Origin: Burkholderiales bacterium
Lineage (GTDB): Bacteria > Pseudomonadota > Gammaproteobacteria > Burkholderiales > Usitatibacteraceae
DNA length: 5,827 nucleotides
Assembly: GCA_026786225.1 (NCBI GenBank)
Contig: JAJAYN010000291.1
Coordinates: 1-5,827, forward strand
Reading direction: 5' to 3'
Below the pieces are notes generated by a model that did not search any database, was not told the origin of the DNA, and saw nothing but the letters and a program-made list of their open reading frames with translations. A program made the position numbers and the translations under genes. This document shows, in pieces, positions 1 to 5,631 of this stretch (position 1 is its first letter; every line of letters begins with the position of its first letter).

Positions 1-125
1 ACATCAGACTTTGCCGATACACGTGGTTCGGTGCGCAGAATAAATTGTAGCCAGAACCGCTTGTAGCGAATTCTCATTCGGTCGATTCGCGATCGTCTGC
101 AACATTCCTTCTGGAGATAAACACC

Positions 126-311
126 ATGAACAAAGATCAAGTTAAAGGCAGCGTTAAAGCCGTTGAAGGCAAGATTCAGCAAGGCGTTGCAAAGATCACT
201 GGCAACGAAACGCAAGAGGCGAAAGGTTTGTTGAAAGAAGTCGCGGGCAAAGCGCAAAAGAACTACGGCGATGCCAAGGAAATTGTGAAGGATGCTGCCA
301 AGGGTAAATAA
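126..311 (+). CDS. CsbD-family stress-response protein
   Basis: This encodes a 61-residue, very hydrophilic, lysine- and alanine-rich protein with no membrane segment or signal peptide. It opens with MNKDQVKGSVKAVEGKI, the characteristic start of CsbD-family proteins, and continues with a KITGN turn. A second, related half (KGLLKEVAGKAQKNYGDAKE, about residues 33-52) follows. The two halves look like the imperfect KG-x-EG/AGK helical repeats of the family, and the length is normal. CsbD proteins are small and abundant, are induced in general stress (sigma-B in Bacillus; stationary or osmotic stress in proteobacteria), and have no known biochemical activity. The start is well supported by GGAG at 113-116, nine bases before the ATG. 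It appears monocistronic: a 209-bp spacer with hairpins follows. The family call is firm; the cellular role is only inferred. Confidence 0.92.
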   Translation: MNKDQVKGSVKAVEGKIQQGVAKITGNETQEAKGLLKEVAGKAQKNYGDAKEIVKDAAKGK

Positions 312-362
312 GCCGTGCGGAGGCTTGACGCGTGAATTAACCCCCGTTTCAAGCCAATCAAC

Positions 363-393
363 CGGTGAGCGCTTCCTGAAAAGGCGCTTACCG
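363..393 (+). terminator. Hairpin downstream of csbD-like gene (possible terminator)
   Basis: An inverted repeat pairs CGGTGAGCGC (363-372) with GCGCTTACCG (384-393). This gives a 10-bp stem with one G-U wobble and an 11-nt loop. It starts 51 bases after the stop codon, a plausible position for a transcript end. No T run follows, so it is not a textbook intrinsic terminator. It could instead protect the mRNA 3' end or be a Rho-associated structure. Confidence 0.4.
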
Positions 394-400
394 CACTAAC

Positions 401-430
401 CCGACGACGCTGCATCTCTAAGCACGTCGG
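401..430 (+). repeat. Second hairpin in the csbD/antiporter spacer
   Basis: CCGACG (401-406) pairs perfectly with CGTCGG (425-430). The stem can be continued by TGC (411-413) with GCA (422-424) if ACGC is bulged out. An alternative fold pairs GACGAC (403-408) with GTCGTC (430-435). No T run follows. Together with the preceding hairpin it makes a tandem structured region; whether it belongs to the csbD transcript or to a longer antiporter leader cannot be told from the sequence. Confidence 0.35.
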
Positions 431-474
431 TCGTCAGAAAAACCTTCGATCAAAAAAGACTGAAAGTTCACCCA

Positions 475-480
475 TATACT
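475..480 (+). promoter_or_regulatory. Candidate -10 box for the antiporter gene
   Basis: TATACT matches the sigma-70 -10 consensus at five of six positions and lies 40 bases before the first ATG of the antiporter ORF. At the expected -35 distance there is only an A-rich run (452-457), not a TTGACA-like box, so the promoter would be weak or need help. Transcription would start near 487, giving a leader of about 35-50 nt. Confidence 0.4.
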
Positions 481-489
481 TGCGGCTGC

Positions 490-504
490 GGATTCTCTGA
501 ATCC
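490..504. repeat. Short inverted repeat in the antiporter leader
   Basis: GGATTC (490-495) and GAATCC (499-504) form a perfect 6+6 inverted repeat around TCT. It lies just downstream of the candidate -10 box and ends 16 bases before the ATG at 521. It could be an operator half-site pair or a small 5'-leader hairpin; chance is also possible at this length. Confidence 0.25.
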
Positions 505-520
505 CCTCTTCTTACGCCAA

Positions 521-2128
521 ATGGGTCCGGGTCTCATGGAGCTGCTTCAGCTTTCTCTCTTTATCCTTCTTTGTGCCGTCGCACTCGGCTGGGTGGCGCG
601 GCATTTCCAGTTTCCGTATCCGATTGCGCTGGTGATCGGCGGTGGCGTGCTGGGCTTTGTGCCGAAGCTACCGGAGCTGCCATTCAATCCGGAGCTGATC
701 CTCATCCTGGTGTTGCCACCGATCCTGTATCAGGCAGCACTGCTCACATCCTGGCGCGACTTTAAAGCCAACCTGCGACCGATCGGCCTGCTTGCCATCG
801 GCCTGGTGATCGCGACTACGCTGGCAGTCGGTGCAACGCTCAAGTTGTTGGTGCCTGACATGCCGTGGGCCGCCGCATTCGTGCTCGGTGCCATCGTTTC
901 GCCGCCGGATGCCGTCGCAGCTACCGCGATCCTCTCACGCCTGTCCATCCCCCGACGTGTAGTGACGATTCTCGAAGGCGAAAGTCTCGTGAATGACGCA
1001 TCCGGTCTGGTGATCTATAAATTCGCCGTCGCGGCTGTGCTCACGGGCGCTTTCTCACTCACCGATGCGAGTGCGCAATTCGCGCTACTGTCGCTAGGTG
1101 GCATCGGCGTCGGCGTGGCGCTGTCCTTCGTGTTCATCACGATTCACAAGCACCTCGGCGATACCATGATCGAGGTGCTGACCACACTCATCGTTCCCTA
1201 CGTTGCCTACATCGTCGCCGAATCCATCCACGTATCAGGTGTGCTCGCGGTCGTGGCAGCGGGCCTCATTCGCGGGCGCTATTCGCCGGCCATTGTGTCT
1301 GCTGAGATGCGCATCATCGCGCGTTCGGTGTGGAACATGTTCGTGTTCCTGCTCAACAGCCTGGTCTTTATGCTCATCGGGCTACAACTCTCAGGCATCG
1401 TCGGTCGCCTGGGCAGTTCCTCGCTCGTCGATCTTGCGCTCTATGGTTTGCTGGTCACTGCGGTTGCCGTCAGCGTGCGCTTTCTCTGGATCCATCCTGC
1501 GGCATGGCTGTCGCGTGCGCTCGCCGGACGCGGCGCACAATCGACAAGCGACAAGGCATCCGCCCACATACCTGAGAGCGAGCTCGTCATCATGAGCTGG
1601 TGCGGCATGCGGGGCATCGTGTCACTGGCGGCAGCACTTGCGCTGCCGGTCACGCTACCGAGCGGTGAGCCATTCCCGTATCGCGACCTGATCATCTTCC
1701 TCACGTTCGTGGTCATCGCCGTCACGCTGGTCGTGCAGGGGTTGACGCTTTCACCGCTGATCCGCTTCCTGAAAGTAGGACACGACTGGAGCACCCATGA
1801 CGAGCACCAGATCGCGCGCGCCGCACTAGGCACGGCCGCTGCCAACGCCATCGACACCGCTGCAAGGGAAGCGGGCGCCGACACCGACATCGTCGCGCGC
1901 ATACGCGCCGAGTTAGCCGCCAAGATCGTCCAATCCACGCCGGACCCCGATGCACCGGATGAATCGTCAGTGCTGGACCCCGGCGCCGCCGTCGCGCGTC
2001 GACTGCGCCGCGCTGCCATCATCGCCGAGCGCCAGGAACTGCTGCGTATCTGGCGCGATAATTTGGTCAGCGACGAAGTGCTGCACCATATCGAGGAAGA
2101 GCTCGATTATCAGGAGTCGCACATCTGA
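521..2128 (+). CDS. CPA1-family Na+/H+ antiporter
   Basis: This encodes a 535-residue inner-membrane protein exchanging Na+ (or K+/Li+) for protons, for pH and salt homeostasis. It has about 12 hydrophobic segments over residues 7-417 and then a cytoplasmic, charged helical tail (about 420-535). CPA1 hallmarks are present: the LPPILY segment (65-70), SPPDAVAA (127-134), the ion-binding-site motif EGESLVND (152-159, with N158-D159) and MRGIVSLA (363-370). Length and tail match the bacterial CPA1 group that includes YjcE-like proteins. Neither possible start has a good Shine-Dalgarno. The ATG at 521 gives MGPGLMELLQ; the in-frame ATG at 536 gives MELLQLSLFILL, which resembles usual family starts and has GGG a few bases upstream. 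I give the longer ORF, but 536 is a serious alternative. It appears to stand alone with its own promoter. Ion preference cannot be read from sequence. Confidence 0.93.
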   Translation: MGPGLMELLQLSLFILLCAVALGWVARHFQFPYPIALVIGGGVLGFVPKLPELPFNPELILILVLPPILYQAALLTSWRDFKANLRPIGLLAIGLVIATTLAVGATLKLLVPDMPWAAAFVLGAIVSPPDAVAATAILSRLSIPRRVVTILEGESLVNDASGLVIYKFAVAAVLTGAFSLTDASAQFALLSLGGIGVGVALSFVFITIHKHLGDTMIEVLTTLIVPYVAYIVAESIHVSGVLAVVAAGLIRGRYSPAIVSAEMRIIARSVWNMFVFLLNSLVFMLIGLQLSGIVGRLGSSSLVDLALYGLLVTAVAVSVRFLWIHPAAWLSRALAGRGAQSTSDKASAHIPESELVIMSWCGMRGIVSLAAALALPVTLPSGEPFPYRDLIIFLTFVVIAVTLVVQGLTLSPLIRFLKVGHDWSTHDEHQIARAALGTAAANAIDTAAREAGADTDIVARIRAELAAKIVQSTPDPDAPDESSVLDPGAAVARRLRRAAIIAERQELLRIWRDNLVSDEVLHHIEEELDYQESHI

Positions 2129-2152
2129 TTTTGCTGCCACCGGATGTCGTGG

Positions 2153-2166
2153 CGATTCCGGAATCG
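2153..2166. repeat. 14-bp perfect palindrome after the antiporter stop
   Basis: CGATTCCGGAATCG is its own reverse complement; including a G-U wobble and a further G-C pair it extends to 2151-2168. As RNA it would make a 7-bp stem with a CCGG loop, 22 bases after the antiporter stop, without a following T run. It could be a weak transcript-end structure or a binding site ahead of the small ORF at 2186. Confidence 0.4.
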
Positions 2167-2185
2167 TCGCGGGTCGAGGGCATAG

Positions 2186-2329
2186 ATGAAATTTCTGGTG
2201 CCGGTTCGCTCACGCTCACGCAAGAAGATCGCGATGCCTGGAGCGCGCGTTTCCAAAACCGTCTGCTTCGGCGCGCATGGAAACCACCTGATCAAGCTGG
2301 CAGGTTTTCCGGACTTGAATTTTCGCTAA
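2186..2329 (+). CDS. Possible small basic protein, 47 aa, unrecognised
   Basis: A short ORF reads ATG at 2186 to TAA at 2327-2329. It encodes MKFLVPVRSRSRKKIAMPG and onward to a GFPDLNFR end. The product is strongly basic (ten Lys/Arg in 47 residues) with no clear membrane segment. Support is the ribosome binding site: GAGGG at 2176-2180, five bases before the ATG, better than either antiporter start. Codon third positions are also G/C-rich (about two thirds). Its stop interlocks with that of the convergent YciI-like gene (shared bases in CTAA). I do not recognise the family, and an ORF this short can arise by chance. It would be co-transcribed with the antiporter if real. Confidence 0.3.
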   Translation: MKFLVPVRSRSRKKIAMPGARVSKTVCFGAHGNHLIKLAGFPDLNFR

Positions 2330-2634
2330 AGCAAATTCGGATCCACCTTCACAGCAGCGTTGTCCCCCACCACCGTCGTCCACTCGCGTACCCGCCAACG
2401 CGTGACGAGGCCATTCACCACGTAAGGATCAGCCTTGGCAAAATCCACCGCGACTTTCGGTGAATCGCCTTGAAATAAAAGCACAGCGCCATCGACCGGG
2501 TTCGCCAGCGCGCCACCTAATATCAGCTCGCCGCGCTGGTGTGCGGCGGCGGCGTGTTGCAGATGAAGTTTGCGAAATGGAACGCGGGCAGCAACGTAGC
2601 TATCGATGACGTCGTACATCAGCAGATAGTGCAT
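2326..2634 (-). CDS. YciI-like protein
   Basis: This encodes a 102-residue soluble protein of the YciI / dimeric alpha-beta-barrel group. It starts MHYLLMYDVID, the usual first beta strand. An R-x-x-HLQH segment follows (H24 and H27), then a GELILGGAL strand, and the ADPYVVNGLV segment (D69) that is the most conserved part of the family. The His/Asp pair is thought to form the active-site cleft in YciI structures, but the reaction is not established for most members. Length is typical. The start is firm: GGAGG (complement of 2640-2644) lies five bases before the ATG. It is convergent with the antiporter gene. It lies 149 bp downstream of the ABC transporter group on the same strand and is probably transcribed separately. 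No link to metal uptake is evident. Confidence 0.9.
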   Translation of the reverse strand: MHYLLMYDVIDSYVAARVPFRKLHLQHAAAAHQRGELILGGALANPVDGAVLLFQGDSPKVAVDFAKADPYVVNGLVTRWRVREWTTVVGDNAAVKVDPNLL

Positions 2635-2654
2635 ATGGGCCTCCGTAGGTCATC

Positions 2655-2660
2655 AAAATA
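2655..2660 (-). promoter_or_regulatory. Candidate extended -10 for the YciI-like gene
   Basis: On the minus strand TGATATTTT reads as an extended -10 (TG, one base, TATTTT), 20 bases upstream of the start codon. No convincing -35 lies at the right distance. The leader would be very short but would keep the GGAGG ribosome binding site. A TTGACT at 2670-2665 is too close to serve as its -35. Confidence 0.25.
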
Positions 2661-2783
2661 TCAAAGTCAAGCACTGGCGAGACTTCTGGCACGAAAACGT
2701 CCGGAACGCCGCACGGGCTGGACACTTTGTAGTTTGGGAAGGCGAACGAAGTTGAATAGATATTCTCCTCTTGCAGTCATGAT

Positions 2784-3569
2784 TCAGGCCGTACGCAAAG
2801 CAGGTCGGCAAAACGGTTGCCCGCCGGACAGGCTCTCGATCAATTCCACATCCACGCCGTAAAGCGTTTTGAGGTTGGCCGCGGTGACGACTTCACGCGG
2901 GCTCCCGAGCGCGAGTACATTGCCCGCGTGCAGCAGCAGCGCGCGCTCCGCACACTGCAACGCGTGATCGGGGTCGTGTGTGCTGAAAAGCACGCTGCGG
3001 CCGCTCGCTTTCAATCGCAGGATTTCGCTGATCATCAGCGACTGATTGCCGAAATCCAGGCTCGCGGTAGGTTCGTCCATGATCAGCAATGGGGATTCCT
3101 GCGCGATTGCACGGGCGATGAGCACGAGCTGGCGTTCGCCGCCGCTGATTTGCGTAAACGATTTCTCGGCGAGATGGGCGATGCGCAGCTCGTTCAGTGC
3201 GGCGGTGGCTGCATCAAAGTCTTTTGGGCCGGGCGCGGCGAACAGACCAAGATGCGCGGTGCGGCCCATCAACACGACGTCGCGCACGGTGAATGCGAAG
3301 TAACTGTTGCCCGCCTGCGGTACATACGCCATCAGCTTCGCGCGCTCGGACGGTGCGCACGCTTCGAGTGATTTTCCGCCGAGCGCAATCGATCCCCCGT
3401 GGGCTGGCAGCAGCCCCAACAGTGTGCGGAACAACGTCGTCTTGCCGCCGCCGTTGGGGCCGAGCACGCACAACACTTCGCCGGTTTGCACTTCGAGGTT
3501 GATGGCGCGCCCAAGCGTGCGGCCGGGATAGCCGAAGGCGAGGTTGTGCGCTTTTAGCAGGGGCTTCAT
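2784..3569 (-). CDS. ABC transporter ATPase, FepC/MolC type
   Basis: This encodes a 261-residue cytoplasmic ATPase powering the FecCD-type permease encoded just upstream. All nucleotide-binding motifs are intact: Walker A GPNGGGKTT (37-45), Q-loop glutamine (85), signature ISGGERQ (141-147), Walker B LLIMDEPTA (161-169), D-loop SLD (170-172) and switch histidine H198. The ending, GSPREVVTAANLKTLYGVDVELIE (starting at residue 222), is typical of ATPases of iron-siderophore, cobalamin and molybdate importers. The reading frame is open further upstream, to 3851, but that part is an out-of-frame shadow of the permease. The ATG at 3569 is chosen because it yields a normal N-terminus (MKPLLKAHNLAFGYPG) and overlaps the permease stop by one base (TAATG), implying translational coupling. 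Substrate is inferred from neighbours: molybdate or tungstate more likely than iron chelate. Confidence 0.92.
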   Translation of the reverse strand: MKPLLKAHNLAFGYPGRTLGRAINLEVQTGEVLCVLGPNGGGKTTLFRTLLGLLPAHGGSIALGGKSLEACAPSERAKLMAYVPQAGNSYFAFTVRDVVLMGRTAHLGLFAAPGPKDFDAATAALNELRIAHLAEKSFTQISGGERQLVLIARAIAQESPLLIMDEPTASLDFGNQSLMISEILRLKASGRSVLFSTHDPDHALQCAERALLLHAGNVLALGSPREVVTAANLKTLYGVDVELIESLSGGQPFCRPALRTA

Positions 3570-4588
3570 TAACTGCGCCTCGCCCGCGAATGCGTAACCG
3601 CCAGTAGCCACAGAAACAGCGGCGTACCAATCAGGGCCGTCAACACACCGGGGGGAATCTCGATCGATGCCATCGTGCGCGCGAGCGTATCGACCGCCAG
3701 GAGATAACAAGCGCCGAGCAGCAAGGACAGTGGCAACATGCGCGCGAACGCCGGGCCGATGAGCAGCCGCGCCGCGTGCGGGATGAGCAAACCAATCCAG
3801 CCAATGATGCCCGATATCGCCACTGCCGCAGCCGTAATCAGCGTCGCACACGTGACGATCACTAGCCGAAGCCGCCCGACGTTTACACCCAGCGCACGCG
3901 CTTCATCATCGGACAACGATAGTAGATTCATGCGCCAGCGCAGCAGGAAAATCGGCACTAGCCCCAGCAGAACCACCGGAATCGCCACCCACAAATCCGC
4001 CGGCGAAATCGAGCTAAGACTGCCGAGCAGCCAGAACGTCATGGCGGGTAACTGGTTGTACGGATCGGCCAGGTATTTCATCAACGCGATGCCCGAGCCG
4101 AACAATGTGCCGACCACCACGCCGGTCAGGATGAGCGCAAGGATGGGGTCATGTCCGCGTACGGCGTTGCCAATGAAATACACAACCGCCACCGCCAGCA
4201 AGCCACCCGCGAACGCAAATCCCTGAATGGCCAGGATCGGCAGTGCCAGAAAAATCGCCAGCACCGCGCCGAGTGCCGCGCCGCTGGAGACACCGAGAAT
4301 GTCGGGCGATACCAGCGGGTTGCGGAACATGTTCTGGTACACCGCACCTGCGCCCGAAAGTGCGGCACCGATAAGGATGGCGGCGAGTATGCGTGGACCA
4401 CGGATCTGGAAGATGACAGCGTCATAGGTGGATGGCAATGCGTGTGAGCCGCCGCTGATTTTTGCCCATAGCACGGTGAGCAAGTCAGACGGGCTGATCG
4501 CAAAGCGGCCGACAGAAAAGGCGACGATCACGAGTGCGAAGAGCAGCGCGAGTGCTGCGAGGGTGAGGGCGGGGAGGCGCGGGTTCAT
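3569..4588 (-). CDS. FecCD/MolB-type ABC transporter permease
   Basis: This encodes a 339-residue inner-membrane permease of the type II importer family (BtuC, FhuB, FecCD, MolB), of normal length with about ten membrane helices. Diagnostic segments are RGPRILAAILIGAALSGAG (63-81), the following QNMFRNPLVSPDILGVSSGA (85-104), the cytoplasmic coupling region LSDDEARALGVNVGRLR (225-241), SGIIGWIGLLIPHAARLL (259-276) and EIPPGVLTALIGTPLFLWLL (310-329). The KYLADP and FWLLGS segments (171-190) place it in the subgroup often annotated as iron-chelate permeases; molybdate/tungstate MolB of Haemophilus belongs to the same family. It begins 37 bp after the regulator stop and ends within the ATPase start codon, so the three are probably one transcript. 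No good Shine-Dalgarno precedes the ATG, and no partner periplasmic binding protein is encoded nearby. Family is certain; substrate is inferred. Confidence 0.92.
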   Translation of the reverse strand: MNPRLPALTLAALALLFALVIVAFSVGRFAISPSDLLTVLWAKISGGSHALPSTYDAVIFQIRGPRILAAILIGAALSGAGAVYQNMFRNPLVSPDILGVSSGAALGAVLAIFLALPILAIQGFAFAGGLLAVAVVYFIGNAVRGHDPILALILTGVVVGTLFGSGIALMKYLADPYNQLPAMTFWLLGSLSSISPADLWVAIPVVLLGLVPIFLLRWRMNLLSLSDDEARALGVNVGRLRLVIVTCATLITAAAVAISGIIGWIGLLIPHAARLLIGPAFARMLPLSLLLGACYLLAVDTLARTMASIEIPPGVLTALIGTPLFLWLLAVTHSRARRS

Positions 4589-4625
4589 TGGGTGGGAGTT
4601 TAGTGCAGTGGCGGTGATTCAAGCG

Positions 4626-5531
4626 TTACGCATTCCACATCACCTTCCCCAAGCCACCGATGTCGTATCCAGCCAGGGTTTTCGCATAGCGCAGGAACGC
4701 CGGTTTTCGCGTGAAGGTCATCAGTGCCTGCCATGGCGCGTCAAAATAGCTCGGTCGCAATACCGCAATATCCAGCCGCTCCACCGTGAGCGGAATGAAG
4801 TCGAGGTGAAACTGCCTGGCGACGGCGCGCACGGCAAGTCCCGCATCGGCACGACCATCGAGAATGGCCGACGCAATATCGGACTCTGTTTGCGCGGCAG
4901 GTTTGACATACTTGAGTTGATCGGGATTGATGGCGTCCTGACTGAGCAACTGTAAAAAGAGCAGGTAACTGCCGGCACCAGGCTGGCGCAGGATGACCCG
5001 TATCTTTGACTTCTTCAAATCGGCAAGCGTGCCGATTTTCAGTGGGTTACCCGCTGCGACCACCAGCCCCTGTTCGCGCTTGGCCCATTCCAGCAGCACG
5101 CAATCCAGATGTGCCAGGCGATCCTTGACCAGCGCAATATTGCGGTCTTCACGCGTTAACCCCAAGGCACCCGGTGCCGTTGGAATATGCATCGCGGCCG
5201 CGCAAGCCGTGGTCGCGACCATTCGGTCAATACCATCCATGCTGCCGTAGGTCATCGTTGCCAGCCCGCAGCGCGATTCGCGCACGGCCCACTCGAGCAA
5301 CGGATCGCTGCTGCCAGCAATCACGGCGGGGGCATTACGTTGTGCGTTCAGTGCCGCACCCGCCGTGCTCTGTCGCACCCATTCATCGACGAGCGTACGC
5401 GGAAACAGCAGCTTGCCCGACACCCGTGAATGCGGAATCTCCGCGTTGGCGACCATGTCGTAAATTTTGCGCTCCTTGAGACGAAGGTAGTCGGCCACTT
5501 CCTTGGTGCTCATGAGTTGACGAGCAGACAT
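4626..5531 (-). CDS. One-component regulator: excisionase-type HTH plus PBP-like ligand domain
   Basis: This encodes a 301-residue cytoplasmic protein with no signal peptide. Residues 7-53 (MSTKEVADYLRLKERKIYDMV ... FPRTLVDEWV, split here) are a MerR/excisionase-like helix-turn-helix. Residues about 68-297 form a periplasmic-binding-protein-like domain of the type called PBP_like (PF12727), also found fused to MoeA-like molybdopterin enzymes. Visible landmarks are KREQGLVVAAGNP (151-163), RQPGAGS (182-188), GRADAGLAV (226-234), DFIPLTVERLDI (244-255) and GYDIGGLGKV (288-297). This domain is associated with molybdate/tungstate, so the protein probably senses intracellular oxyanion and controls the adjacent transporters; that is inference. 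AGGA (complement of 5539-5542), seven bases before the ATG, supports the start at 5531 over the internal Met7. It leads the permease-ATPase operon and is divergent from a tungstate permease gene. Confidence 0.85.
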   Translation of the reverse strand: MSARQLMSTKEVADYLRLKERKIYDMVANAEIPHSRVSGKLLFPRTLVDEWVRQSTAGAALNAQRNAPAVIAGSSDPLLEWAVRESRCGLATMTYGSMDGIDRMVATTACAAAMHIPTAPGALGLTREDRNIALVKDRLAHLDCVLLEWAKREQGLVVAAGNPLKIGTLADLKKSKIRVILRQPGAGSYLLFLQLLSQDAINPDQLKYVKPAAQTESDIASAILDGRADAGLAVRAVARQFHLDFIPLTVERLDIAVLRPSYFDAPWQALMTFTRKPAFLRYAKTLAGYDIGGLGKVMWNA

Positions 5532-5563
5532 CGCGAAATCCTATGTTTTAAAGGGTGTTGTTA

Positions 5564-5594
5564 TGCATGCTTTCCGGACACCGGAATCCATGCA
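5564..5594. promoter_or_regulatory. Inverted-repeat candidate operator
   Basis: The arms TGCATGCTTTCCGG (5564-5577) and CCGGAATCCATGCA (5581-5594) flank ACA. Twelve of fourteen base pairs match, with a perfect TTCCGG/CCGGAA core and perfect TGCATG/CATGCA outer ends. Its position, between divergent genes and upstream of a -10 box at 5605, is that of an operator covering the -35 region of tupB. It does not look like the E. coli ModE box (TATATA-rich arms). The regulator encoded next door is the natural candidate to bind it. Confidence 0.6.
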
Positions 5595-5604
5595 AGTATG
5601 TCCC

Positions 5605-5610
5605 TAGAAT
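5605..5610 (+). promoter_or_regulatory. Candidate -10 box for the tupB-like gene
   Basis: TAGAAT matches the -10 consensus at five of six positions. No -35-like hexamer exists 16-18 bases upstream; that place is filled by the right arm of the inverted repeat. Transcription would start near 5617, leaving a 15-nt leader with no clear Shine-Dalgarno. The missing -35 suggests dependence on, or modulation by, a bound regulator. Confidence 0.4.
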
Positions 5611-5631
5611 GCCACCTACACAACGGCTGCC

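Larger units (their letters stand above)
312..520. other. Spacer between csbD-like gene and antiporter
   Basis: This 209-bp non-coding stretch holds two hairpins just downstream of the csbD-like gene (363-393 and 401-430), an A-rich patch (about 437-457), a good -10 box (475-480) and a short inverted repeat (490-504) just ahead of the antiporter start. No ORF with a plausible ribosome binding site was found. It probably combines the 3' end of one transcript with the promoter and leader of the next gene. Confidence 0.6.
5532..5631. promoter_or_regulatory. Divergent control region between regulator and tupB-like gene
   Basis: This 100-bp spacer must hold the promoters for both directions. It contains a long inverted repeat (5564-5594), a good -10 box toward the plus strand (5605-5610) and the regulator's ribosome binding site near its left end. 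Toward the minus strand, only poor -10-like sequences (for example CATAAC next to the inverted repeat) are visible. One operator here could serve both transcripts and allow autoregulation. Confidence 0.65.

Noticed and set aside
1..125. Partial gene or promoter upstream of the csbD-like gene
   Set aside because: All three plus frames stop within about 70 bases and none is recognisable. Hexamers such as TTGCCG (11-16) and TAAATT (41-46) are not correctly spaced for a promoter.
2131..2463. 110-codon plus-strand frame starting at a TTG
   Set aside because: Its second half is antisense to the YciI-like gene, it has no good ribosome binding site, and the product resembles nothing known to me.
2694..2723. 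Possible minus-strand terminator after the ATPase gene (GTCC/GGAC stem then GTTTT)
   Set aside because: The stem is only 4+3 bp broken by an uneven internal loop, and the T run is four bases; too weak to call.
2667..2780. 37-codon minus-strand ORF just after the ATPase stop
   Set aside because: No ribosome binding site precedes its ATG; the GAGGAG (complement of 2765-2770) lies inside it and has no ATG, GTG or TTG at the right distance after it.
2817..3371. 184-codon plus-strand frame opposite the ATPase
   Set aside because: Antisense shadow of a gene with intact ABC motifs; no ribosome binding site or family resemblance.
3570..3851. Upstream extension of the ATPase frame (94 more residues)
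   Set aside because: It reads the permease gene in another frame, has a composition unlike an ABC protein, and the TAATG start gives a normal N-terminus.
490..5589. GGATTC/CCGGAATC-like motifs shared by the repeats at 490, 2153 and 5572 as a common regulator site
   Set aside because: The three differ in spacing and arm length, lie next to functionally unrelated genes, and share only about six bases; chance explains them.
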